20,623 nt of DNA from an uncultured Selenomonadales bacterium (GTDB lineage Bacteria > Bacillota_C > Negativicutes > Selenomonadales > Selenomonadaceae). Numbering within the stretch: position 1 is the stretch's first letter; each line of letters opens with the position of its first letter. The notes below the pieces were generated by a model that had not been told where the DNA came from, searched no databases, and saw only the letters and a list, made by a program, of their open reading frames with translations. Shown here in pieces: positions 1 through 7,440 of the stretch. Where the stretch lies: contig CALGGX010000406.1 in assembly GCA_937916025.1 (NCBI GenBank), positions 1 to 20,623 of the forward strand, read 5' to 3'. The translations under genes and the position numbers were made by a program.

Positions 1-2307
1 TTCGAGCGGAACAAATTTCAGCGAATAAGGATTTTCTTCGGCGGGCGTGTATTTCATTATTGCGCGGCAATCGACATCGTTCGGCAACGGAAACTTGTCG
101 TGCTCGAGAACGGCTTCATAGACGTGTTTGTCGTTGCCGCCGAACATTTTCAAACCGAAATGATATTCCGGCAGTCCTTTCGACAGAGTGAATGTCTCCG
201 ATATTGGAATGAGCATTTCGCTCGTCTCGCATTCAAAAACTTCGTTGCGGATCAAATCGAAATTGCCGAAAAGGCGTTTGATCGAAAGTGACGGCAATCG
301 ATCGCGCCAAAGCGAAACGTCCGTCTGCCGCCGAAGAGTATCGAAGACTTCGACGCCGCCGAGCACGGATTGATCCGCGTAATTGATCACGCGAAAATTC
401 AGCCCGCCGCAATCCGGTTCTCCGCTCAACGGCATTATCCAAATGTTGTTGCCGAATGCCGATCGATTTTCGGCAATGAAATTTTCGAGCGCGTCTTTGA
501 TCGGCAGTCGGATGTTTTTCGGTCGCTCGACGGCGGAGAATTTTTTCAAACGCCCGTTTCGATCGATGCAAGCCGTCCGACGAATTTCGGCAATGAAATC
601 TTTGAGGCTCATCGTCGACAAAAAAATTCTTTCTTCAACGCCGATTGCGCCGCGATAATTCGGCTCGACGGAATGCGAAGGCATTCGCTCCCACACGATG
701 CCTTTCGATTGCGGAATATCCGACGCAACGAATGCATCGAAACGGCTTTTGAGCGGAGTGAAACTGCAACCTTCAGAAATTCGATCGACGACAATGATCG
801 TATCGCCGACGGCAAATTCATTCGCAAAGTGTTTCGTGCGGGAGTAATTGAAAGCCGCCGCAATACTTTTCGGCAGGATTCGGACTTTGTTGTATCGGAG
901 TTTCATGCTCCGCTTCAGCGTCGACAATTGAAATTCATTGCAGGCATCGGGGCAGACGAGCGTGATTTCTTCCGTGTCGACGAATTTTTTCAATTGCGCC
1001 GTCAAGCAATCGAGCCGAATGCGATCTTCTTCGTCGACCGCGCGCTCGAATGTCCGAAAGCTCGGCGCATCGTTATCGCTTATCGTCAACGCGCGGGCTC
1101 GAAAACAATTCAACTCGAAATTGCCGATTTGTTGAAACATCAGCGCGCCCGGCGAAATGAAGCGTTTACCGTCCGAAAGAATTTCCGGGCGAAGCGAAAA
1201 CACGTCCGCAATCGCCGTCGATTTTGCAATACTCTGCATTGCCGAAGGCGGTTTGATTTGCGAAAATTCCTCGCCGAGCAATTGCCGAATCGCATTCGAC
1301 AGCTCGGAAAAAAATTTCTCGGCGGTAAGATCGATTTTGCGAGATTGCCCGTCGTCATCGGAAATGAAGAGCCGAAGTTCGGCGAATTTCAATCGAATGC
1401 TCCCGCCGCCGTACGCGAGAAGTATTTCGGTTGCGCGCGGCGTCATTTTGAAAACCGCATCGCGAGCACGATTGACGGCGTAAATACTCTTATCGGAAAA
1501 TCGCAATTCGCAATTTCGATCGTCGAAAAAGATCGGCTGTTGCGGAAAATCAAAACGACGCCCGATAATCGGCAGCAGCAGAATTTGCGCCGCCGTGCAG
1601 AGTCTTTGATCGATGTTTTTGCAATCGTCGACGATGCGCTCGTCGATTTGCCGAAATTCCTCCCATGCCCGCCAAATGACACTGTAAAACCGATCCGTCA
1701 ACAGCGCGTCATTCGGCGGCACGTTTTTCCAATCGCCGATCTCGTCCGCCGTCGACGAATGCAAAAATTGCCGAAGTCTGTCGAGCAGAAATTTCTCGTC
1801 CGCATTCAGAAATTCCGCAGGCAGCGAGCGGTTTTTCAAAAAAATCGCGTCTGAAAGTCGAAACGCGAGTTCTTTCAACAATCGATTTTCGACGGTATCA
1901 AAACTCATTCGACGAAGAACCGCCATGATTGAAGCGGAACCGGCAATCTTTTCGCCGATGTTTCGCCCGTTCCGCCTGCTTAACCATGCGACGGTCTTGC
2001 CGTTGACTTCATTCGCCGTGCGGCTCGGCATCAAAACATTTTCATGCCGAATTCGGAAATTCAAATTGTCGACGACGCGATCAAAAACCTCGAACATTTT
2101 TTCGGTCGACGGCGCAAGATAATCTTTCGGAGTTTGCGCGGCGCATTCCCAACCGTCAATCACATCGTCAATCGTCAAAATCCCGGCGTGTTTGATTGTC
2201 TGAAGGCTCGCGAAGCTGTTTCGGATTAAGAAAAGAATTTCCGCCGTCCGCCGCGCGGAATCTTTTCCGAATCCGGCGCAAAACTCATCGTAATTCTTAA
2301 TCATCAT
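1..2307 (-). CDS. Large DUF2357-like / degenerate Hsp70-like protein, 3' end cut by window edge
   Basis: The frame is open from ATG 2304 (or the adjacent ATG 2307) to position 1, giving 768 visible residues (numbered from ATG 2304) and no stop, so the C-terminus lies outside. Residues about 100-235 resemble DUF2357, the N-terminal domain of many McrC-type proteins, with the block DTVENRLLKE (about 136-145) and a later PPND...FYSVIWRAWEEFR block (196-218). Residues about 445-520 read like the middle of an Hsp70/actin-fold ATPase: LVCPDACNEFQ...LKRS, then ILPKSIAAAFNYS, then a strand GDTIIVVDRISEGCSF. The glycine-rich phosphate loop expected there (DLGGGTFD in Hsp70) is degenerate, so ATP hydrolysis is doubtful. 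The end of the visible part (NPYSLKFVPL) resembles the C-terminal part of such Hsp70-like proteins. The start overlaps the end of the AAA+ gene by about 8-11 nt, indicating translational coupling and a shared function. Domain assignments are by eye. The partial McrC-like feature next to an McrB-like ATPase suggests an effector partner, but no nuclease motif was recognised. Confidence 0.75.
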   Translation of the reverse strand, partial: MMIKNYDEFCAGFGKDSARRTAEILFLIRNSFASLQTIKHAGILTIDDVIDGWECAAQTPKDYLAPSTEKMFEVFDRVVDNLNFRIRHENVLMPSRTANEVNGKTVAWLSRRNGRNIGEKIAGSASIMAVLRRMSFDTVENRLLKELAFRLSDAIFLKNRSLPAEFLNADEKFLLDRLRQFLHSSTADEIGDWKNVPPNDALLTDRFYSVIWRAWEEFRQIDERIVDDCKNIDQRLCTAAQILLLPIIGRRFDFPQQPIFFDDRNCELRFSDKSIYAVNRARDAVFKMTPRATEILLAYGGGSIRLKFAELRLFISDDDGQSRKIDLTAEKFFSELSNAIRQLLGEEFSQIKPPSAMQSIAKSTAIADVFSLRPEILSDGKRFISPGALMFQQIGNFELNCFRARALTISDNDAPSFRTFERAVDEEDRIRLDCLTAQLKKFVDTEEITLVCPDACNEFQLSTLKRSMKLRYNKVRILPKSIAAAFNYSRTKHFANEFAVGDTIIVVDRISEGCSFTPLKSRFDAFVASDIPQSKGIVWERMPSHSVEPNYRGAIGVEERIFLSTMSLKDFIAEIRRTACIDRNGRLKKFSAVERPKNIRLPIKDALENFIAENRSAFGNNIWIMPLSGEPDCGGLNFRVINYADQSVLGGVEVFDTLRRQTDVSLWRDRLPSLSIKRLFGNFDLIRNEVFECETSEMLIPISETFTLSKGLPEYHFGLKMFGGNDKHVYEAVLEHDKFPLPNDVDCRAIMKYTPAEENPYSLKFVPLE

Positions 2308-4786
2308 CGTCGTCCCGAACGTACTCGGCACCGGTCCAATCGAAGTAGCCGAAGCCGAATTTTTCCGCGAGCGCAAAATCGTCGTCCAATCCGAAGCCTT
2401 CATTCATAAGCAGGGCGCGAATTTTCTTCAGGCAGTCGTCATAACTTTCGCCGCGCGTTTCAAGCCCGCGAAGTCTCGGCATGATCTTTTGCGCGAGCTG
2501 ATCCTCGACGGCGAGTCGGACGTATTTCTTAAACGCCTCGTCGACGCCGCCGTCCGCCTCCGACATTGCCGAAGACACTTTCGGATGATTGAATGCGTAA
2601 AACTCAACCGACTGCCACACGCGATGCCCCAACGCCCGTCCGCTCGCCGCAAGGCAATCGTTGAGTTGTTGAATGACTTCTCGATAATGCAGAAGGAGTT
2701 TTTTCTGCTCTTCACTCCAATTCAATTCGGTTTTTCGCCATTGCTCGTCCCAAATTCTGAAGTCCAACATTTTTACGCCGCGAGATTTTGCAAATTCATC
2801 AAGCGATTGAAGTTTGCTCCGCCCGATCAATTTTTTCGGACGCGGCAGGTTGATGATCAATCCGCGATCCAAAATCTTTTCCGAAAGCGGCTTGGACGTT
2901 TCGCCGCGATTGAGCGTCCCCGTCCACAAAACATTGCGCGCGAGTTTCAGCCGATACGGCTCCATTCCCGCGCCGAGATTGAGCTCGATGATCGGCGGCT
3001 CCGACTCGCGGCGAAGCTCGAGCTTATTCAGAAATTCGGCAAAATACTGCTCGACATACGCGAGATTCATGTCGTCGAGCAGGACAAGGTTCAGACTTCG
3101 AGACATGTCGTCCGCATCGCACTGCGCGAGATATCGCAACAGCGGTTGCGCGTCGAATTTGTTGTCGATCGAATTGAAAAAGCCGAGCAAACTCTCTTGC
3201 GAGTCCCAATTCGGCTGAACGGACACGGAAAAGAAATTGAGTCCGCCGAATTTCGAGTACAATTGCGGCAGTTCGGATTTGCCGGTGCCGCTCGCGCCCG
3301 ACAACATCGTGATTGTCGACCAATCGGCAATTTTGAGCGCGGTGTGGAAGGCATACAAAATGCGGCGCGGAATTTTAAATCCGTACTCGCGGCAATTCTT
3401 TGCAATGTTTTCGAGCCATTCCGTTTCGTCGACGGTCGGCATTTTTTCTTCGGAAGGCGCATGAACATTCGGCAGTTTGACTTCGATTGCGCGAATGCGC
3501 TCCTCGCGCTCGGCGGCAATTCCTTCAACCGAGCAGAGGCGTTTTATCCGATCATGGAGCGTCGAATTTGTTTTCTGCAGAATTTCAAGCTCGGCATTTT
3601 GCGCGTCGAGCTCAATTTTCGCGCGCCGAACTTGAGAAGCAAGCTCATCCGATTTTTCGGCACTCTCGCGAAGACCGGAAACGAGTTTACGAAGCTCATC
3701 CCGCTCGGCGAGCAACGCATCGCATTCTTCGATTTTCGCATTGAGCTCTTCGTCCGTGTGCTTGGGCGCGAGCGTCTGAATTTGTTCTCGAAAATTTTGA
3801 TTCTCGGCTTCCAAATTGAGCAACCGCTTGTTCATCACATCAAACGGCGTATCGCCGAAGGCGGCTTTGATCATCTTAAGTTGCTCCGCATCTTGCCGCG
3901 CGAAATTCAATTGCTCGCACAACCGATCGTAAGCATTTTCTTTCGCTGAGAGTTGCGCCTTCAGATCATCCAATTTGTCTTTGAAGCGATCTTCCATGGT
4001 CGCGTCGAGATTTGCCGACAATTCGTCGAGCCCCGCCTCGCGATTTTGCAATCGCCTCTGCTCGCGTTGCAATGTGATCTCGAGTTGACTTTGCTCGAGT
4101 TCCTTCAGATCAAATTGATCTTCGCGCGCTTTGAGAGCGTTCAGCCGAGTTTCGCATTCGCGATTGAGTTCTTTGCGCCGACTCTCGCATTCGGAATTGA
4201 CTTCATACAACCGCGCGGAACATTCCGCCTCGAGTTCCTTCAGCCGAGTCTCGCGCATCTGCGCCAAATCCTGTTGCAATCTCCGAAAATACTTTTCGCG
4301 CTCGTCTTCGAGTTGCACGGCAAGCGTTTCCCACTCCGACTGTTTTTGATTGAGAAACTCCAATTGCGCGGCGGCGAATTTCGCTTCGTTTTCCGCTTCG
4401 AGAGACGTCTCTTTCGATTTTATGTCTGCTTCGCGCTCGATCAATTCGCCCTCTTTGCGATCGAGTTGCTCCGACTGTTCCGCAAGCCGCCCGGCACGTT
4501 CGGCAAAGTCTTTTTCGAGTTGCTCCCTGCGCTTCTGCAAATTCGCCTCCGCCGTGTCCAAATGTTTGATTTTCGCGCGGCATTCTTCGACGTAATACTG
4601 CATCAGATCGAGTTGCTCGCGCTCGAAATTCAACGCCGCCTCGCGCTGATTGAGCCGCGCCGATTTTTCGTCAAATTTCTGCACGATGACTGCCGTCTGC
4701 TTGACGAGATCGTTTTCGAGTGCAGTCAATCGCTCTTCCCATTTCTGCAAAAAATCTTGATCGACAAGTTTCGCGGTATTGTCCAT
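2297..4786 (-). CDS. Coiled-coil McrB-like AAA+ ATPase
   Basis: 829 residues. The ATG at 4786 is chosen because GGAGGT lies 6 nt upstream; an in-frame TTG one codon earlier is less likely. Residues about 10-435 are almost uninterrupted charged heptad-like sequence (E/K/R/L/Q rich), a very long coiled coil. The C-terminal half is an AAA+ module: Walker A GASGTGKS at about 497-504, Walker B LVLLDDMN at about 567-574, sensor-type segment GTLNRGETSKPLSEKILDRG at about 623-642. The last block resembles the GTxNxDETTxxxSPKxLDR signature of McrB/MoxR-related ATPases rather than classical McrB GTPase signatures, so GTP use should not be assumed. The protein ends in five aspartates whose GAT codons also supply the next gene's start. 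A coiled coil fused to an McrB-like motor is the layout of coiled-coil McrBC (CoCoNuT-type) systems. By inference it is a sensor or motor whose partner is the downstream DUF2357/Hsp70-like protein. Confidence 0.88.
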   Translation of the reverse strand: MDNTAKLVDQDFLQKWEERLTALENDLVKQTAVIVQKFDEKSARLNQREAALNFEREQLDLMQYYVEECRAKIKHLDTAEANLQKRREQLEKDFAERAGRLAEQSEQLDRKEGELIEREADIKSKETSLEAENEAKFAAAQLEFLNQKQSEWETLAVQLEDEREKYFRRLQQDLAQMRETRLKELEAECSARLYEVNSECESRRKELNRECETRLNALKAREDQFDLKELEQSQLEITLQREQRRLQNREAGLDELSANLDATMEDRFKDKLDDLKAQLSAKENAYDRLCEQLNFARQDAEQLKMIKAAFGDTPFDVMNKRLLNLEAENQNFREQIQTLAPKHTDEELNAKIEECDALLAERDELRKLVSGLRESAEKSDELASQVRRAKIELDAQNAELEILQKTNSTLHDRIKRLCSVEGIAAEREERIRAIEVKLPNVHAPSEEKMPTVDETEWLENIAKNCREYGFKIPRRILYAFHTALKIADWSTITMLSGASGTGKSELPQLYSKFGGLNFFSVSVQPNWDSQESLLGFFNSIDNKFDAQPLLRYLAQCDADDMSRSLNLVLLDDMNLAYVEQYFAEFLNKLELRRESEPPIIELNLGAGMEPYRLKLARNVLWTGTLNRGETSKPLSEKILDRGLIINLPRPKKLIGRSKLQSLDEFAKSRGVKMLDFRIWDEQWRKTELNWSEEQKKLLLHYREVIQQLNDCLAASGRALGHRVWQSVEFYAFNHPKVSSAMSEADGGVDEAFKKYVRLAVEDQLAQKIMPRLRGLETRGESYDDCLKKIRALLMNEGFGLDDDFALAEKFGFGYFDWTGAEYVRDDDDD

Positions 4787-4807
4787 CAAATGACCTCCAT
4801 CGTTTTT

Positions 4808-5071
4808 TTATCGCATCGAAAGCGGATTGCAACGCTTCAGCAAGGCATCTTTGCAGGCGCGCAATCGCATTAACAATTCCTTCGACGGTTGAGACTCGAA
4901 ACACTCGGCGGCTTCCTGCAATGTTTCGAGCAGAATTTTGTCCTCCGGATCGTTTCGATCGAGTTTGTTTTCGATTCGTAACAACAATTGTTCGGCGACA
5001 TCGGCTCCGTCATCGAGGAAGCCGCGCGTCGTCGTCCGAAGCCGCCGAATCATCGTCCGCAATTCATTCAT
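4808..5071 (-). CDS. Small helical protein of unknown function
   Basis: 87 residues, with a strong Shine-Dalgarno (AAGGAG, 7 nt before the ATG). The start overlaps the stop of the kinase-like gene as ATGA, so the two are translationally coupled. The sequence is rich in Leu, Arg, Glu and Asp with no transmembrane segment and no signal peptide; it looks fully alpha-helical, with a basic N-terminus (MNELRTMIRRLRTTTRG) and an acidic middle. No family was recognised. Its place between the kinase-like protein and the AAA+ protein, with a 21-nt gap to the latter, suggests a small adaptor or regulatory subunit; this is inference from context only. Confidence 0.75.
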   Translation of the reverse strand: MNELRTMIRRLRTTTRGFLDDGADVAEQLLLRIENKLDRNDPEDKILLETLQEAAECFESQPSKELLMRLRACKDALLKRCNPLSMR

Positions 5072-6213
5072 GAGTTTTCTCCTTCAATCAAAATGCGCCG
5101 CCCGTTTTTTTCATCCCGACATTTGATCGAAAAGCGCGGTTGCGAAAAACAAAAGCCGCCGAGACTTCGGAAAGGACTTTCTTCGCCGTCGACGCCATCG
5201 CAAAATCCGAAAACGCAATCGTCGACTGCGGAGCGAAAATATATTTTGCCGTTCTCGAACTGCAGAATGAAGGCAATTTCATCCGGCTCCCGACATTTGA
5301 ATCCGTTCAAAATCCGAAGCGGCACCTCGATTGTTTCATCTTCCGACTCATGCGTGAATTGCCACAGCATTGCCGATTTCCGATCTTCCGCGTCGAGCAG
5401 AAACGACTTCAAACGCACCGACGGAGTTTCCAGATGATCGAACGGGCAGATCGAAAAGATCTTTGAATTGACGTAGTCGAGCCCGCAATTTTTCGAGCGG
5501 ATCACGTTGTCGAAGGCAAACGCCGTTTCGTAAGTCAATTGCATCATAGTCGGACGCGCAATCGGATATCGGCAGGCGTTGAAAGAAAACATCTGTCGAA
5601 ACAGCTCGCGAAGCCCGTCCGTCAGCATTGCCGAATCCTCGAAAATCAAAAATTGCCGCCCGTCATTCGATCTGTCTTCGTCGTCCAAAATCCAGGCAAA
5701 CTCGCCGTTGTCGCGCAATCGATCGGCGTCTTCTTCTTCGTCAACCGCCGCGCGGAAGGCTTTGCCGTCAAACGGATGTCGATTGAGAATCGCTCGAAAC
5801 AGCTCGCCCGCAAACGCAAAGCAATCGTCGTAAAAACCGACCGAACTCAATTCGCTGAAATTCGTCTCGTCAATGCCGATCAATCGAACTTGATCGCAAT
5901 CGCGATCTTCGGAAACGAACACGCATTCGTCGGAAAAATTTCCATACACGAGCCCTTCCGCATGCAATCGCGTCAAAATCGCCGCCGCCTTCATATACGC
6001 CTTCAATCGTCGACGCAAACCGCCGCTCTGCATGTAAGAATAGACTTTTGCCCGACGACTTTCGGATTTGTATTTCGGATTGCGCGCGAAGAATTTCAGC
6101 AATTTGCGATTGACATCCGCACCGCCCTCGAAGATCGCCTGCTCGTAATGTTCTCGCGTAAGTGCAAACGCTTTGCCGAACTCGCGCATGTCTTTCAATT
6201 CAACTTGCGCCAT
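5068..6213 (-). CDS. YegI/TerY-P-type protein kinase relative, probable pseudokinase
   Basis: 381 residues; ATG 6213 has GGAGG 9-10 nt upstream. Residues about 79-117 match the catalytic-loop region of bacterial YegI/TerY-P-type kinases (LHAEGLVYGNFSDECVFV, then VRLIGIDETNF), and DDCFAFAGELFRAILNRHPF at about 129-148 matches the helix of those kinases that normally reads like DxFxLAVLIFxLLxGxHPF. Key residues are changed: the catalytic Asp of the usual GDxxxxN loop is Asn92 in GNFSDEC, the metal-binding Asn position is Cys97, and DFG is replaced by DET. No glycine-rich ATP loop is visible in the short N-lobe. A later NCGLDYVNSKIFSICPFD segment sits where relatives carry a Cys-rich C-terminal stretch, but it lacks a full zinc ribbon. 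Together with the upstream vWA genes this recalls the TerY/kinase/phosphatase (TerY-P) module, without a phosphatase. By inference it binds or scaffolds rather than phosphorylates. Confidence 0.7.
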   Translation of the reverse strand: MAQVELKDMREFGKAFALTREHYEQAIFEGGADVNRKLLKFFARNPKYKSESRRAKVYSYMQSGGLRRRLKAYMKAAAILTRLHAEGLVYGNFSDECVFVSEDRDCDQVRLIGIDETNFSELSSVGFYDDCFAFAGELFRAILNRHPFDGKAFRAAVDEEEDADRLRDNGEFAWILDDEDRSNDGRQFLIFEDSAMLTDGLRELFRQMFSFNACRYPIARPTMMQLTYETAFAFDNVIRSKNCGLDYVNSKIFSICPFDHLETPSVRLKSFLLDAEDRKSAMLWQFTHESEDETIEVPLRILNGFKCREPDEIAFILQFENGKIYFRSAVDDCVFGFCDGVDGEESPFRSLGGFCFSQPRFSIKCRDEKNGRRILIEGENS

Positions 6214-6235
6214 TGAAATTTACCTCCTCCGAGCA

Positions 6236-6694
6236 TCAACCCGCCAACAATTTGAAGGCGGCGACCACGTCTTCGGCGTAAAAAAATTGCGGCGTCAATG
6301 CCCGCAATCGAAATTCGGCGGCATCAAAGCCCGCCGCCGCGACCGCAAATCTGTTGCCGAGTGAAGTCACGGCATCGCGAAACGCGCGCGTTTCCATTCC
6401 AAAAAAATTGCCGTCCGTGATCAAAATGACGGCTTCATTTTCCGCGCGGGCGAGCAAAAATCGCCGCAAACTCTCTACATTCGATTTGCCGAAGGCGGAA
6501 ATGTTTTCGACGTCGTCTGCCTTACGAATTTCATCGCGCCATGTGTAATACGCAAACTTCGTCGTCATTTGCGGCAAAAGTTCCAAATTCATTGCGGTAT
6601 TGCCGATGTAATTCAAGAGATGTTGTTTGCCCGGCTCTCGAAAACTGCCGGACGCGTCAAACACCACATTCAAAATGTCAATTCCAATCATCAT
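6236..6694 (-). CDS. Small von Willebrand factor A (vWA) domain protein
   Basis: 152 residues from ATG 6694; GAGG lies 6 nt upstream and the start overlaps the end of the preceding vWA gene by 17 nt (a second ATG follows at 6691). A longer frame reading back to 6772 exists but lies inside the neighbouring gene. The metal-ion-dependent adhesion site is visible: DASGS at residues 13-17 and the downstream ITDG with Asp94. The domain is minimal and cytoplasmic, with no signal peptide or membrane helix. vWA proteins usually bind a partner through the metal site and commonly pair with MoxR/McrB-like AAA+ ATPases, which fits this operon. The gap to the kinase-like gene is 22 nt. Confidence 0.82.
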   Translation of the reverse strand: MMIGIDILNVVFDASGSFREPGKQHLLNYIGNTAMNLELLPQMTTKFAYYTWRDEIRKADDVENISAFGKSNVESLRRFLLARAENEAVILITDGNFFGMETRAFRDAVTSLGNRFAVAAAGFDAAEFRLRALTPQFFYAEDVVAAFKLLAG

Positions 6695-7301
6695 CGTAAT
6701 CCTCGGCGGCAGAATTTTTGATCGCGCGTGTTCTTTTCCGAGTCGTCGTTGCGCGACGCATTCCCGATACATTTTTCGGCGATACGAATTTCGGTTTGCA
6801 GAGTCTTTCGATTACTCGCGAGATAATTTCAAATTCCGCCAATGCCGCGTCGAGATTTTGAAATTCGAGTTTTTCGACGGCGGGCAATTGTTCAAACGTC
6901 GTTCTCTCTTCATCCGAAATTTCATCCGCAATCAAAATCAATATCGGCTTGTGCCAACGCTTCGGCGTAATGTTTCGATCTTTCGAAATGCGTTTTGTCT
7001 CGACGAATGCCGCGCGGAAATTCCGATCGCCCTTCACCGTCAACGACATGAAATTTTGCAAAAACTCGGCGGGTTCGGAATGAATTTTTCCGATCGTCCG
7101 CGCGTTTTCTCCCGCGTCTATGACCGTTACGCGAATGCAATTTTCAAACCGATCGAGCTCGTCAAACTTCCGCATCAGCATTTCGAGTTCGGCGTTGAGT
7201 TTTTCGATCGAGCTTTCCGAACTTCGGCTCGTGTCGACAATCAAAATCACGGGGCATGCTCGGAGCTCGTCTTCGCGATACTCGACCTGATCCCATGCCA
7301 T
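6678..7301 (-). CDS. TerY-like vWA domain protein
   Basis: 207 residues. The start at ATG 7301 (MAWDQVE) is preferred because GGGAG lies about 8 nt upstream; an in-frame upstream start at 7316 would overlap that ribosome site. An MIDAS-type motif is clear: DTSRS at residues 23-27, a threonine in SLTVKGD near 88, and Asp126 in LIADE. The pattern PVILIVDTSRSS...IEKLNAELEML is the start of TerY-type vWA proteins, which are found beside kinases, phosphatases and AAA+ proteins in tellurite/phage-stress gene clusters. The tail is basic and then acidic (RKRTRAIKNS...EDYDDDWN), and the GAT repeats at its end provide the start of the next vWA gene. It is the promoter-proximal gene of the minus-strand operon. 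Confidence 0.82.
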   Translation of the reverse strand: MAWDQVEYREDELRACPVILIVDTSRSSESSIEKLNAELEMLMRKFDELDRFENCIRVTVIDAGENARTIGKIHSEPAEFLQNFMSLTVKGDRNFRAAFVETKRISKDRNITPKRWHKPILILIADEISDEERTTFEQLPAVEKLEFQNLDAALAEFEIISRVIERLCKPKFVSPKNVSGMRRATTTRKRTRAIKNSAAEDYDDDWN

Positions 7302-7333
7302 AAAAAAAACTCCCATCGAAAATATTCGGCGAT

Positions 7334-7362
7334 ATCATATCACGACGGCGGCGGATGATCAA
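7334..7362 (-). promoter_or_regulatory. Predicted sigma-70 promoter of the vWA/AAA+ operon
   Basis: On the minus strand, TTGATC (7362-7357) and TATGAT (7339-7334) are separated by exactly 17 nt, and lie about 33 nt before the vWA gene start. The -10 matches consensus at five of six bases and the -35 at four of six. It is the only good promoter seen ahead of the six-gene operon. Confidence 0.55.
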
Positions 7363-7374
7363 ACTGTTTTTGAT
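7358..7374. promoter_or_regulatory. Inverted repeat overlapping the -35, possible operator
   Basis: ATCAAA (7358-7363) and TTTGAT (7369-7374) form a perfect 6-bp inverted repeat with a 5-nt spacer, lying across the -35 element of the minus-strand operon in the 139-bp divergent intergenic region. A bound regulator here could control the operon and perhaps the SPFH gene. The stem is short, so chance is possible. Confidence 0.3.
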
Positions 7375-7440
7375 TGCAGGATACGCGAGTCGCGCGGCGA
7401 ATAATTTCAACGTCAAACAAATTCGACGGGAGGATTGAAA

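Noticed and set aside
370..1854. 494-codon open frame on the plus strand
   Set aside because: It is antisense to the DUF2357/Hsp70-like gene; its product is a low-complexity Arg/Phe/Asn-rich sequence without domains, an artefact of the codon bias.
2489..4873. Long plus-strand open frames (486 and 306 codons) opposite the AAA+ gene
   Set aside because: The minus strand has clear Walker motifs and ribosome sites; the plus products are Phe/Arg/Leu-rich shadows.
7374..7405. Plus-strand promoter for the SPFH gene (TTGCAG and AATAAT)
   Set aside because: The spacing is 20 nt, too long for a confident sigma-70 call, though a promoter must lie in this region.
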